From Zoroaster sp. YZ-2022 (Eukaryota > Echinodermata > Asteroidea > Forcipulatida > Zoroasteridae): a stretch of 64,000 bases of DNA. The stretch covers positions 92,564,765-92,628,764 of the forward strand of contig CM055816.1 in the NCBI GenBank assembly GCA_029582265.1. The letters are read 5' to 3'. How positions within the stretch are numbered: the first letter of the stretch is position 1; each line of letters begins with the position of its first letter. The position numbers and the translations under genes are program-made. Shown piece after piece: positions 45,633 to 57,245 of this stretch. The notes beneath the pieces are model-generated. The model saw only the letters and a list, made by a program, of their open reading frames with translations, searched no databases and had not been told where the DNA came from.

Positions 45633-46499
45633 TGAAATATAACATACTCTTTAATAATAATGTTGAAAATATTATGCACAGGTTTAGTCTCAAAATAGAG
45701 CAATCATTGTTAAAAGGCCAAAGTTTGTGGTTTCTGAGTCTCCGACGTCAGCCTCAGACCGGTGCATCGACTTTTTTTTTTTTTTTTTGCAGTAAACGAT
45801 GTCCATTTGCAGCCAAAAATGATGGATCAATTGGAATTCTGCCACACTGTGTTTTAAAAAGACTTTTCTAAAGCGTTTTGCTAATTTGGCCTCTGTAAGC
45901 CACCATGTGTATGGGAAATTTGGTCTGGTTCCAATAACCATGTATATACGTGTTAACGTGTATCACTTTAAAAAATAATTACCAAAAAACCTTTTACGGA
46001 TCACCGCACCAATTTTGAAGCTGTCCTATGACCAGAAACTATCGACTTTCTTTTCTTCTTTATGATTCCTCCTGTTTTGACTATTTTTTATCTGATTTTC
46101 AGTTATGACATGTTGTACAATGAGCAATTTTTGGTGGGGATCAGAATTTGTTACAGCCTTTTCAATGGGAAAGTGGTATGAACAATAATATACATGTATG
46201 TTGATTTGTGATTTTTTTTTTTTAAGTCACCCACTATCATCCACTAATTGGCGTCTTAACCCTACTACAATCAGTGCAAGCCATTATAATTAACTGTTGC
46301 CAGTGGCCTCCTATGGTTACCCTTCTGTGCACTGTCACACCACTGAGATTACAGGGTAAGGTGGTCTCCCATTGATACATTGCAGGCCATACTAATATGT
46401 TCAAACATTTACAGTGTCCTTGGGTGGGACACAGTTGATTTTGTAAGATTACTTGGAAAGGACAGCAGGCTTGTACATGTATGTACTGAAGGTTGCTAA
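45633..46499. other. SID-1 intron, no recognised feature
   Basis: Includes a T18 run at ~45770. No element ends were recognised. Confidence 0.3.
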
Positions 46500-46795
46500 A
46501 GAACAGAATTTTGTGGATTGGAGTGGCCTCCATGTGTAGGAGAGTTAATCCATTCATGTACACGTACATGTACAATTGTACATGTTCAGTATGTGTAGTC
46601 ATGAAGTTAATGACATGTACATGTACATACCATCGACTACAAAGCAAAGATCTCTATACTACTCTAGACTATTCATGCACACTTGTTAACCAGTTCGCGT
46701 CGGAGGTCGTGTATACACGCAATTTATTTTTGCACCACGGATAGCAGAATTTTGTGGATCGGAGTGGCCTCCATGTGTAGGAGGGTTAATTAATT
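46500..46795. repeat. 47 bp direct duplication around a TTAACCAGTTCGCG terminus
   Basis: CAGAATTTTGTGGAT(T/C)GGAG...GTGTAGGAG(A/G)GTTAA occurs at ~46502-46549 and ~46745-46791. Between them, at 46686, lies TTAACCAGTTCGCGTCGGAG, a solitary end of the piggyBac-like MITE family. Confidence 0.65.
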
Positions 46796-47246
46796 CAGGC
46801 TTTTCCAGGTTATTAAAATAAAAATATTCATTGGTTTTGTTTGGTGCACATTTTTGGGCTGGTTTCCCCAAGATAATTACAGTATTGGTACCTTGGTTAT
46901 TTGCTTAAATACAATCAGTTTTTATAACTAAACAGGTTGAAAGGGGATGCTGTTAGTTCTATTGAGTCTAAGTAATGAAGACGATGTGACCTTTTTTCCT
47001 TTTAAATGTGGTCATGTTTTCTGCCCGGTGGTTTGCGCTCTCGTCTCGTTTTGTCACAGGTCACATCGTCTCATTGATCTCCATCATCACTATAATAGAG
47101 ATTAATGCATTGTCAATAGATGATGTGACCTGTGATGTAACGCCTAAAACAAGATGCATGCAAGTAACTGCCAGACAGAAATATGCCATTTTGGTTTTAA
47201 GTCACATCATGTGTATATGCCAACTGTCTACTAATTGTAACATTAC
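46796..47246. other. SID-1 intron with GATGTGACCT inverted repeats
   Basis: AGACGATGTGACCT (~46979) and AGGTCACATCGTCT (~47059) form an inverted pair. GATGTGACCTGTGATG follows at ~47121. No gene was found. Confidence 0.4.
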
Positions 47247-47292
47247 CTTTGGATTTGATGGACTAACCGTAAATGACATGGGGATATGTGTC
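47247..47292 (-). CDS. SID-1 family gene, coding exon 4 (46 bp micro-exon)
   Basis: Acceptor TTTTTATTTCAG, donor AAAG|GTAATG. It encodes about 15 residues, with FTVSPSNP matching the SIDT 'F..SPSQP' strand. It completes the split codon from exon 3 and leaves phase 0. Confidence 0.9.
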
Positions 47293-47519
47293 CTGAAATA
47301 AAAACATAACAAAAATATATGATTCACAAAAAGTACATGGCATTCCCAATTGACAAATCACTTGACAATTTGAGCCAGTGTTTCTCTGAGATTGTGGGTA
47401 ACATTTAAATGGTAAATGTTTCTGCTGTCATCACTTGGATAATTTGACTCAAGAAAATCTACTAAGGCAGTTGCTAAAGTTTATGATTGTACAAACTACA
47501 TAGCTTGCATTAGCAAAAC

Positions 47520-48010
47520 GTTTGCAAAAACCTCGAACTGTTAAACTACAATCTGAACCCTCCTGGTTCAATGATGATACTCGTGCTGCAAGGAAAACCC
47601 ACTGTCAACTACTAGAGCAAAAATGGTGTGACAATGGGAAACTTGAAAGTACAATCGGCAAGAATATCGTAACCAACAGGACATTGTCAAGAACAAGATT
47701 AACCAGGCAAAAATAGCTCACTACTCTTTTCTTGTGGAAGAGAGCTCTGGCGATCAGAAAAAAATCTTTAACATTGTTTAAAAGCTGCTTCATAAACCCA
47801 AATCTCCAGTGCTTCCATCTACACACTCCGATCAGGACCTCGCAAATGCATTTTCAAACTTTTTTTCACAAAAATTGAGAACATCAGTCATTCTATCCCC
47901 CAGTATCTGCCATTCTATCACAAACACCGCCACGCAAGGATCCACAATGTAGACCGTCTATGTTTGAGCCTACTTGTGTTACGGAGATCAAGGAACTCAT
48001 CATGAAATCG
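47520..48010 (+). pseudogene. CR1/L2-like LINE fragment (endonuclease-RT linker)
   Basis: Discontinuous frames read PSWFNDDTR, then NKINQAKIAHYS, then HSDQDLANAFSNFFSQKIENI. These match the region between endonuclease and RT of CR1/L2 LINEs, and the related LINE at ~60840-61140 has NHYSTLIKDCSSNQKKLF and KFSTFFYDKIKNI. Stops and frameshifts make it dead. It is antisense to SID-1 in an intron. Confidence 0.75.
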
Positions 48011-48021
48011 CCATTTATTAA

Positions 48022-48285
48022 TATACTGAGACGCAATAGAAACTTACCACTTTTTCAACCTTAAATTATCAGTAATCACAATGCACAAATGTATTATGTG
48101 CACTCGCGGTGAAGTGGATACAGATGGGATCGAGTACAGTGGACAAAACGTGGACATTTCCTCAATAAAATGCCAACATTTCTCATCCAAATTGTTGTGT
48201 TGTCTTATTTTGAACCATTTCAATTTTATGCTATTCCAAAACAAGTGGTAAGTTTCTATTGCGTCCATCAGTATACAATGATAGC
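48022..48285. mobile_element. ~260 bp MITE with TIR ACGCAATAGAAACTTACCAC
   Basis: TATACTGAGACGCAATAGAA...CCACTT at the left is mirrored by AAGTGGTAAGTTTCTATTGC...CAGTATA at the right. It terminates the LINE fragment. Confidence 0.8.
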
Positions 48286-48401
48286 ATAGGGAAAAAATGT
48301 ATGTACTGAGATACAATGTACATTGTAATGCATTTACTGTGCTGTAACTCACTTCGCCTTACATGGTATTTCTGCCTTACTTGGTACAGTAGTTGGCACT
48401 C

Positions 48402-48459
<58 letters not shown>
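48402..48459. repeat. (AAT)n microsatellite
   Basis: About 19 perfect AAT units. Confidence 0.98.
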
Positions 48460-48674
48460 GCACAAAGTATACTATTGTATACATACTTTGACTTGAAAAT
48501 TATTTTGAAATGGAAATAAATGTAAATGTAAATGAATTGAATTGAATTAAGAGAAACGATGGAGTTTTTGGTCTTGAGTCTGTATGGTAGCCAAACTCAA
48601 ATCATATCCATTTTTATCTTAAGGACACTTACCACCTGCTTTTTCATTTCATTGTCTCCTTTTTGCCTTCTCTG

Positions 48675-48762
48675 GAATTGTTCTTGTACATAGCGCATTG
48701 CAACAATCGGGAAAATGCGCTTTATAAATGCGTGTATTATTATTATTATTATTATTATTATT
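48675..48762 (+). mobile_element. SINE 3' end (second tail type)
   Basis: TGTACATAGCGCATTGCAAC...AATGCGCTTTATAAATGCG followed by (ATT)n. The layout matches the other SINE tails but the body differs; a related tail is at ~56435. Confidence 0.6.
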
Positions 48763-49090
48763 TGAAAACTGCCCGTCCAAACTTACATTTGTAGAATTTG
48801 AAAACTGCGTGTCAAATATTTTTCGCGTTTTGGTTGAAAAACAAGCACGAACGGCTATTATGGCATGGGGTCCCTGACTTTGTTTGGATTTTAAATGCTC
48901 TCTGTTGCAATCTGCGACTTCCAAACTTTTCCTAATTGGGAATTCTGAGCCTATTTATACACATACATATTTTCAGATATCTTGATAACTTGAAAAGGTT
49001 CTAAAATATAGTAACTGAATAAAAAAAAGGTATCATGATATTTGATATTATTGTGATATCACCCAAGCTTATATATACTGTTGACAAGTC

Positions 49091-49412
49091 AGACTAATTG
49101 CGGTGACACCATGTGAAATTCTCAATTCAGTAGTAATTAGTTCTGAAAAGAACTGGAGGTACAACTCGACGTTTCGATCAGTGTGCTCTGATCATCCTCA
49201 GGAGAATGCTGGACTCTGGGAGAATGCCGTCCACCTGAGGACGATCAGAGCACACGTTAAAGGAAGGTACAACATTAAGTAAGACTAACTGCGGTGACAC
49301 CATGTGCTCTCATCGTCCTCGGGAGAAACGTCGAGTTGTACCTCCAGTTCTTTTCAGAACTAATTACTACTCAATTGAGCATTTCACATGGTGTCACCGC
49401 AATTAGTCTTAC
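49091..49412. mobile_element. Foldback element with AGACTAATTGCGGTGACACC termini
   Basis: AGACTAATTGCGGTGACACC...GAAAT at the left is the perfect complement of ATTTC...GGTGTCACCGCAATTAGTCT at the right. Each arm carries the TCGACGTTTCGATC / GAAACGTCGAG word and the GAGGACGATCAGAGC block also seen at 17119. It lies 195 bp downstream (in transcription) of SID-1 exon 3. Confidence 0.8.
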
Positions 49413-49606
49413 TTATCCTCCTCACTGTGCAAAGCTACAAGTTTTACCTAGGACTGTTGATATTATCAAACAATTATCTTGTTTAGTCTTCATTATGTTA
49501 TACTAATATTGTTTTTCTTTAGTTTATACTTACTAAAGAGCTTTGAGATTGATTTTGATTATGAAATGATCGAAATAACATTTTAATATAATTATTATAC
49601 CATTAC

Positions 49607-49759
49607 CTGAGATGGAAGTCTTCAATACGTGTCACTGAGAGTGTGAAGTTTACAGATTTGACGGAAGCTGTTGTGACTTCTACAGTAACATTTTGTGTTG
49701 AATTAGCTGTAAAACCATTCTCTGGGCAAAGTGTGTGACTCACTTCATCGTATATGTAC
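49607..49759 (-). CDS. SID-1 family gene, coding exon 3
   Basis: Acceptor TTTTTGTCAACAG, donor CTCAG|GTAATG; 153 bp. It encodes VSHTLCPENG and VNFTLSVTRIEDFHL, matching the family's SRTLCP and sandwich-strand region, with sequons NST, NVT and NFT. Phase 2 in and phase 2 out match both neighbours. Confidence 0.95.
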
Positions 49760-49964
49760 CTGTTGACAAAAACAAAAAGACTAATTATATAAGCCTCTAA
49801 CTCACATTATTACCACATCGTTGGTTTTATTTATTAACCCTCCTATGCCCAGGCTGAAATTTGGCCCAGTAAGCACCGCACCCACAGACAGTCACTTGAG
49901 TATTTTTGGTTGCATTGCCAATTGTTCACACATGTGTATTTTTCGAATACAGGTCAACTCGTAT

Positions 49965-50157
49965 GCGTGCCAACTCGTACACACCAACTCGTACACGCAC
50001 CAACTCGTACACGCACCAACTCGTACGCACACCAACTCGTACGCACACCAACTCGTACACGCACCAACTCGTACGCACACCAACTCGTACGCACACCAAC
50101 TCGTACACGCACCAACCGCATCGCACACCAACTCGCACGCACACCAACTCGCACGCG
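49965..50157 (+). repeat. 16 bp satellite CACCAACTCGTACACG, ~12 copies
   Basis: Units alternate CGTACACG and CGTACGCA before CACCAACT. All three frames are open on both strands simply because the unit lacks stops. Confidence 0.95.
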
Positions 50158-51159
50158 TGATTTACCAACGGGAGTGTGATACGAAGTAATGTGTTGTGTT
50201 ATTGAAATTATCCTACATAGTTTTGCTTTATGTGGCGTATAGACAGGTTAATCCAAGTAGGATCGTTGTGTTATTGAAGTGTAACTAGTTTAAAAGCTGG
50301 AAGTAATAATTGAAGATTAACCCTCCTACATTGTATGTACAGTGCAGTTGCCATAGAATTGTCAGACCTTTCAAAACCTTTCAAGTTTGCTGTACTGAAG
50401 GGTTTTGAAAGGTGAGAAAACTGTCTGACAAAAGGGACCTATGAAAGGTTTCGAAAGGTGAAACAACTCTCTGAACAAACTGGTGTTGAAATGTTTCAAT
50501 ACCTTTCGAAGGGTATTGAAAGGTGTGGTTGTTCAGTAGCAACAAATTCTGGAGGGTTTTAAAGGGTTCAGAATTATTGATAGCCATTTTGCCAGTAAGC
50601 AGATTTTGAAAGGTTTTGAAGTTTAAAAAAAAAATCAATTTAATTGTTTGGCTGTTTATTTATTTCACGTAAGGACCGTTGTGTTTCGAAGGACATTTTT
50701 TTTTTAGATATAAATAAATATATAAGGATCGATTGTTTTTTTGTTCGACGTGACATAATAATCTCTTTTGGAAATGTGTGGCCCTGAGAAGGGCCGGTTT
50801 GTTCTTGTTTTCGTCGCTCACTCAGTGGTGTCTACATCGCAGGACCATGAAGATGACTGCAGGCTGCCAACAGCCCGGAAGTCTTGAGGGACCCCGCTTG
50901 GTAATCACCCCACAGCTTGAAAACTCTGCCTTGTACTTGTCTTGTGCTTCGCCTCTGGTTTCTGCACATTTTCGATTCCTTCACCAGCATCATCTGCAGG
51001 TATAGCTTTATTTAATTGAACGATGATTGACAGTTTGGGTGCATGCCACATAATGCTACTGCGTATCCTTAAGCTGCCGTGAATTACCCCAAAATGCCCG
51101 TGAGCCTACCTACTGCATCAAAATATCCTACCGCGCACGCAGCTGGTTTTGCGTTTGAG

Positions 51160-51262
51160 TTGGTGTGTGTACGGGTTGGTGCGTGTACGAGTTGGTGCGT
51201 GTACGAGTTGACCAATATGCGCACGAGTTGGTCCGTGTACGAGTTGGTGTGCGTACGAGTTG
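51160..51262 (-). repeat. 16 bp satellite, inverted, ~6 copies
   Basis: AGTTGGTGCGTGTACG units, the complement of the array at 49965-50157. The two arrays, 1 kb apart, can pair. Confidence 0.95.
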
Positions 51263-51538
51263 ACCTGCTTCGGTATTTTTCTCTAAGAGTGCTGGAGTTA
51301 GTGGCAAAGTCAACCACACTTGTGTATGTCCTACATAAGGTATATGCAGAGTCACACAGAGCTGTGTATGTACTGCATAAGTTAGCAGCAGACTCATATA
51401 CGGTTGGGTGGTTTTGGTTTGACCTCCTACCATAGCCACATGTCCTTGCATTTATTTGAGTGCACTGCACAAAGTCAATGGGTTGGGAGTTACATACAAA
51501 TTTTGAGTGTCTTTGATTGTGAAACCTATGAGGGTTAA

Positions 51539-51961
51539 TTCAATCAATTGTTTGACTAAGTTTTAAAAACTGACAACAAATAATATAGCATAGTTTATTT
51601 ATTTAATACAAGATTATAAGCAGATAATTTTGTGTTGGATATGAGTGTAAGATTTTGCATACATCATACATATTATGCAATGCATTTCCTGTATCAGGAA
51701 CCACAGTATAATGTGCATGTACATGTACGGATAATTATTTAAAAAAAAAAAATTTTGCCGCCCATTTGGCCCACAACACATTATAACATTCAGTATTTTA
51801 CCATTTTTGTATTATACAAAGTGCTAACAGGCACTGAATATGTAACATAATAAACATATTTATAAGCAATCAAACAGCCAATAAAATAATTATAAATGTG
51901 CTACTCTTCAAATCTATCCAATCATGATGCGTGGACATGTATGAATATGGGGTATAAATAT
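51539..51961. other. SID-1 intron, no recognised feature
   Basis: AT-rich; no element ends seen. Confidence 0.3.
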
Positions 51962-52240
51962 GGAGTGCCATGGCCGAGCGGTGTTAAGTACATCGGACTT
52001 GTGTTCTGATGGCCGAGTCGTCAGAATGTGGGTTCGAATCCTGGCCGGGAAGGTGGTGCAGAGATGGTAGTTGTTTGATTAAGCTCATTGCGCTACACAT
52101 TTGGCAGCATGGGCTGCATACTCCCCAGGGAGTTGAGATGGTTCTAGGAATGATATAACTGGCCCGATGACAGGGGTAATAATGTCGATGCGCCATGAGC
52201 GTCACTGCGTGACGGAATTGACCGCTATATTATTATTATG
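51962..52240 (+). mobile_element. tRNA-headed SINE, divergent subfamily
   Basis: ATGGCCGAGCGGTGTTAAG head, B box GGTTCGAATCC, body CATACTCCCCAGGGAGTTGA and tail GACCGCTAT(ATT)n. It lacks the TGTCCTTGAGCAAG block. Its tail ends only ~11 bp from the SID-1 exon 2 donor on the opposite strand. Confidence 0.8.
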
Positions 52241-52250
52241 TAATACTTAC

Positions 52251-52372
52251 ATTGACTGTATGATATATGGCACGGCCCATGAAAGCACACTCTTTTGTTG
52301 CCTGACTACAAATAAGACAGGATAATCTGTGTCGGCATCGTGGCTACTTGCAGTCACACGAATACCATTGAA
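52251..52372 (-). CDS. SID-1 family gene, coding exon 2
   Basis: Acceptor TTTTTATTCCTCACAG, donor CAAT|GTAAGTA; 122 bp, phase 0 in and phase 2 out. It encodes YPVLFVVRQQKSVLSW, almost the signature of the SIDT ectodomain (family pattern YPVLxVVRQQKxVLSWQVP). Phases join cleanly to exons 1 and 3. Confidence 0.95.
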
Positions 52373-52604
52373 CTGTGAGGAATAAAAACATACAAAATCA
52401 ACATGTTATAATGTGGAACAGGATAACAGATGCTTGCAGATGTTAAAATGAGTCCAATAAGATAATTAATGGTTCATACTGTTGCCTGATGAAACACAAC
52501 AGGTAGACAAAAAACCCACAAATTTACATTAAATTAACAGAAACAGAAACAAAAGTAGCACCCCTGTAGGATTACTAAAAAAGTAAATTACTGTCGAGTA
52601 AAAA

Positions 52605-52705
52605 AACTTTCCATGCGACTCAGGTGGGATTCGAACGCACGACCTCCTGCTTACTAGTGCAGACGTCTTAACCTCTTGACCACCTTGCCTGATAACAGCC
52701 AAGGT
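52605..52705 (-). repeat. tRNA-like remnant, not a working tRNA
   Basis: On the minus strand GGTGGTCAAGAGGTTAAGAC and GCGTTCGAATCCCACC resemble the D arm/A box and T arm/B box of a tRNA. The acceptor halves do not pair, so it is a SINE head or tRNA pseudogene. Confidence 0.5.
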
Positions 52706-53436
52706 GCTTAGGCAAGAAGACCCAAATACCTTTTGAAATTGTTTCTTCTTATTTTTTTGAATACCCTATTAACACATAGAGGCCACTGTAAACCACTAAA
52801 TGTCCAATGTGTTGTACACACATTGTTTGTGCATATAAGCTACACTGCCCCTTTGAAGTAATCTCCAATGTACATACATGCATACAAAGACACATGTATA
52901 CCACAGTTGACCTTATTTTCAGCAGGTTATACTGTAAACAAACTCCCAATAATAAATCACCATCATCCACTGAGACCAATAAACCATACCAAGCCTCCAT
53001 TGGGATTTTCAGCAGTTATTTTGTAAACACAGACTCTCCATAGTAACCTACCACCAGCCACCGAGTCTGGAACAAAGTAATATGCCCTGCAATATGTCAA
53101 TCACAAACCACTAAAACCAACAGACATACGAGGCATTATGTTACTATGCAGTATAGCTATGAGGAGCCACTGCCTACCATAGCAATGGCTTGGAGTGGCC
53201 TCAATGGGTTGTTTAAAAAATTTCGAAAATTTTTTTTCTTCCCGCAAAGGAAGAGTGACATTCATTCATGTGCATGGAGAGAAAATATCCCTTGTTGTCT
53301 TTTGTTTTAAGCCAACGCCAATTGAACAATTTTGAGTAAAAAAAAAATCAAGGCACTTTGCATGGACTTTAATACTTGTCTTGTACTGTATACAAGTTCC
53401 AAATAATGTGTATGAGTACTACATAAGGGATCAGAT
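52706..53436. other. SID-1 intron 1, no recognised feature
   Basis: Nothing supported. Frames are short. Confidence 0.3.
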
Positions 53437-54735
53437 ACAGTCAGTGGAACCATCATTCGTTCATGCGGCTTGTCAACTTGGTATAGGGTACGGGCACTGC
53501 TACACCGAGAGATGGATGGCTGGTCAGTCTCGACGACGGGGACCACTAGGGACGAGGCCAGAGTGTGTATCAGACCGCACTAGCTAGGTAAACCAATGGT
53601 CAATCGATGTACTGCACCATTGGTTCAACGAACGAGACACTGGACTGTTGCAACAAGTCATGGTTCGGTATATCACACTGTCATGGATCGAATCACACTA
53701 AAGATATTACTCGGAACCGCGCTTCTGCCGAGATCAGGAAATCTAGGGGTCTATATAGGAATCTGGGGTCTAGGAATGAATAAAATATTAGCTCAGTTTA
53801 GCATCTTAGCAAATGAGAATAATAATAATAATAATAATGTGTGGACTTATATAGCGCACGTATCCACCAACTGAGTGGTGCTTAAGGCGCATATTATTAC
53901 CCCTGCTCATAAGGCTCATAAATCATTCCTGAAACCATCTCAGCTCCCTGGGGAGTATACAGCTCAATTGCTGCCATTACAGCGCATATAGGGCTAATCA
54001 ACCAACTCTGCCCTTACAGGTACCCATTTAACCCCTGGGTGGAGAGAAGCAATTATGGTTAAGTGTCTTGCTCAAGGACACAAGTGTCACGGCCGGGATT
54101 CGAACCCACATTCTGCTGCTAACACCAGAACTTGAGTCCAGTAATCTAGACCGCTCGGCCACGACACTCCACTCCGTAGCTACCTTCTGCATCTAAGGAG
54201 TAGGAACGTGTGCAAAATCAGGTTATTCAACAGGTCCTCGTTCCATATAAGGAAAGGGATTTGACGAAAAAACAGTGATTGACAAGTTAGAATGGAGGGC
54301 GTGTTCTATCAGGTAATACTTACTAGGGTGCTAAGCTATTGCATGAGGGGAGCAGCGGTTGTCCATGGGAGCAAGACACAAGGACCATGGCCTATGATTG
54401 AGCGGGTCAATCACGGTGACTGTTTGGCCGTGCTACACCCACGAACCGTGTTCGGTGTGTAGGGTGGTCTCCGAGTAAAGTATGCGAAAAACAAACAAAG
54501 TCTAAAGGATGGCTCCAAGCCACGTGGCACGCAGGGTGTGGCACGCACATAAAGCTTTCGCTTTGTATTGGTACTGGATATGCATGAGCAAAAGGAACGT
54601 TCTTGTAAGGATTGTATATTTATATAAAGCGGACAATCGAGGGTCTGGGTAAACAAACCCAGGGAACTAGAAACTGCATCATAAGCAAAATATTTAACAG
54701 TGAAAGGAGTGAAACAGAGGGTGCTATTCTAAGGA
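53437..54735 (+). repeat. Dispersed ~0.9 kb repeat, copy B (SINE-interrupted)
   Basis: Second copy of 18469-19388, with the CArG box at 54243-54252 and the CTACACCCACGAACCGTGTT hairpin conserved. A reverse SINE (53819-54168) splits it after AAATGAGAAT. Confidence 0.7.
53819..54168 (-). mobile_element. tRNA-derived SINE
   Basis: Reverse copy of the 7062 family: (AAT)n, GCGCACGTATCCACCAACTG, CCATTTAACCCCTGGGTGG and AAGTGTCTTGCTCAAGGACA, ending at the head complement CTAGACCGCTCGGCCACGAC. Confidence 0.95.
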
Positions 54736-55197
54736 ACAATATTGTCATGATAATAGACGTCATCAACTGCTGACTTGATTGAACCGGAAGTTAACCGGAA
54801 CATCTAGTGTTTGTATATAACACCAAATTCTAGTTCTAATTTTTTGTTTAATGGTTTGATTTTGTGTGGCAGCAATTTTGTATTTATTTATTTATTTATT
54901 TATTTACTTTATTTAAAAAAATATATTTTAATTAAACAAATTTGTTTTTAATTTTACGCTTGAGTCAGGGGTGCCGGTGATGTACTCTTTTGACTGACAC
55001 CACAATTTATAATAATTATTATTTTTAATTTATTGTGGGATGACCATTGTTGGATCAGCACTTAATTTGATTTTTTTTTCTTCAAAAGACTAAAATATGA
55101 TCGTCACACCCGGGGATCAGAAATCAGCTGAGAATTCCTCCATTTGTGTAGTTTCTGGGGAAAAAATTAATTTTTTATTAATTATAAAAATGTTTTG
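54736..55197. other. SID-1 intron 1, no recognised feature
   Basis: Contains a short TTTA run (~54880-54915); otherwise nothing. Confidence 0.3.
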
Positions 55198-55556
55198 TTA
55201 ACCTTCCTACTTCTGGTACCTTTTTCATACAAGTTGATCCACCATTTGAAACCATTCACTTTTGTGGTTTTGAATGGTGAAATAAATGTAGTAATGGTTT
55301 TGAATGGTAGGTCAGCTAATACAAATCCTTGTTTGGATCTTTCCAAATGGTAGTACAGCTAATACAAAACCTTGTTTGGATACTTCTAAGTGGTGAATCA
55401 ATGGACCCTTCTATGCATTTGAATGGATTTGAATGGTAGTAAAGCTTGCTACCAACACTGTTCAAATGGTATCACCATGTGTGTACAAATCCAATGGGCA
55501 TTTTGGTAAGTGGAAATTTTGAATGGTTTCAAATGGTCAAACAGTAGGAGGGTTAA
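55198..55556. mobile_element. TTAA-flanked ~359 bp MITE, complete
   Basis: TTAACCTTCCTAC at the left and GTAGGAGGGTTAA at the right. The interior is built of AAATGGT/ACCATTT words. A truncated inverted relative is at 42773-43080. The TTAA duplication again suggests piggyBac-type mobilisation. Confidence 0.8.
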
Positions 55557-55846
55557 TAAATTAATTAATTTCTTAATACTTTTGCTGTAAAACATTAAAA
55601 AAATTCATTTTCTGGCCGACCACCATTCTCCTCAGTTGACTTTGCACAAACGTGTGCGTTTGTTTAACAACTTTTTCTAAAACCCAACTTCCATAATTCA
55701 TTGCACATACGATTCCAGTAAGGCTTAAGATGTTATAGTATTCCCATGGAGGAAGGAAAATAGTATGCCATAGTTTTCCGAGAACTGCTAAGAGAAATGC
55801 CATCTCATAAGCCTTATCGCTAACAGCAGCTGCAAGGAATTGTGGG

Positions 55847-56190
55847 ATAATAATAATAATGTGTGGATTTATATAGCGCACGTATCCACCAACTAAGTGG
55901 TGCTCAAAGCGCATTATATTATTATCCCTGCTCATAAGGCTCATAAATCATTCCTGAAACCATCTCAGCTCCCTGGGGAGTATACAGCTCAATTGCTGCC
56001 ATTTCTAGCGCATATAGAGCAAACCAACTCTGCCTTCACAGGTACCCATTTAACCCCTGGGTGGAGAGAAGCAATTATGATTAAGTGTCTTACTCAAGGA
56101 CACAAGTGTCACGGCCGTGATTCGAACCCACATTATGTTGCTAATACCAGAACTTGAATCCAGTAAGCTAGACCGCTCGGCCACGATGTC
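55847..56190 (-). mobile_element. tRNA-derived SINE with TGTGGG target duplication
   Basis: Reverse copy of the 7062 family, complete from (AAT)n to the head complement CCGCTCGGCCACGATGTC. TGTGGG flanks it at 55841-55846 and 56191-56196. Confidence 0.95.
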
Positions 56191-56324
56191 TGTGGGCGCA
56201 ACAGCGCCTCTGCGTGCCGCGCGGACAAACAAAATATTATTGACGTCACAAAAGCTGCGCCAAACAGATGCCCCTTTTTGTATCCCTCTATGCTTTGCGG
56301 CAGTTGCTTCAGTGCCATGTGCAT

Positions 56325-56484
56325 GTGTGTATGTATGCATATGTAGGCCTATACATGTACATGTACATGTATGTATGTGTATGTGTACATGTATGTGTGT
56401 ACTTTGTATAATGTTCATACTTTTGCTGTGTTAATTGTTGCGCCTCGGAATAGGCATGCCTAGATAGACGGCGCATTATAAATG

Positions 56485-56516
<32 letters not shown>
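56325..56516 (+). repeat. TG/ACATGT-rich tract plus SINE 3' tail
   Basis: Degenerate TACATGTA/TGTGTA repeats (56325-56405). Then TTGTTGCGCCTCGGAATAGG...GGCGCATTATAAATGCATT and (ATT)n, the same tail type as 48675-48762. Confidence 0.6.
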
Positions 56517-57245
56517 GCGATAAGGCTTATTGAAAAAGGTCGAATTGAAAGGTCGGGTAGAATGTTGTATCCATCTGCCAATTTTTCTCATTCAATATAA
56601 CCAACAATGTAATCTTACCTACCTAGTATAAGGTGGAGAACATAATGGATGATGATGGACATATACTTCAAATTATTCCAGGATATTTATTTCATGAAAA
56701 ATCAGGCATTTTTGGTATATATGTCAGACTTCCTCAGTCATGTCAGTCTGAACATGTCAACTCTCCAATAACACGGTCATTGTACACAGTGGCAACTATA
56801 ATATATGATCCTTCTATTTTCTGAAGGGGAGGATTTTTTAGAAGGGAAATAAAGTCCGAAAACCATCATAAAAGTGGATTTTAAAGATAGTTTTCGCTTT
56901 CTGTACCCCCAAATATCGATAGAATCATTTTTTAATTGGTTAGTGGTTGCAAACAAATTCCCCCAAAAACCTTAAAAAATGGCGGTCGGATACGACATTC
57001 TTTCCGAAAGGTCTAAAGTTAGCATAACATTGGGGTTTGTTTTGTTTTCTGAAATACTAGGCCTATATAGGCCTAGGCCTATTTCTGATTAACGTTAAAA
57101 TTATAATAAAAAACAAACCTATAATACTATAGGCCTAGTTAGTATTAAATTGCCGGAAAAAACAATAAAAATACGGGAGATAGGCCTACATAATATTGTA
57201 CATTTGTTTTAACGTTATTTTAGGCCTTTTGTATTGCTGTCTTAC
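56517..57245. other. SID-1 intron 1, first part
   Basis: taggcct palindromes at ~57057-57082. A 63-codon plus-strand frame at 56633 has no motif. Confidence 0.3.

Larger units (their letters stand above)
49834..51538. mobile_element. TTAA-ended element with inverted 16 bp satellites
   Basis: TTAACCCTCCTATG at 49834 and CCTATGAGGGTTAA ending 51538 are near-complementary. Just inside lie inverted arrays of the same 16 bp unit. A further TTAACCCTCCTA at ~50312, followed by CCTTTCAAAACC/GGTTTTGAAAGG repeats (50365-50620), suggests a nested member. The pairing of ends is inferred. Confidence 0.5.

Noticed and set aside
49821..50189. THQLVRTPTRT-type repeat proteins, open in several frames
   Set aside because: The 16 bp satellite lacks stops in every frame on both strands; this is DNA repeat structure, not coding selection.
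55573..55850. Minus-strand ~90-codon frame ending before a SINE
   Set aside because: No recognisable domain, its left part is continuous with AT-rich intron, and part of the longer frame is SINE.
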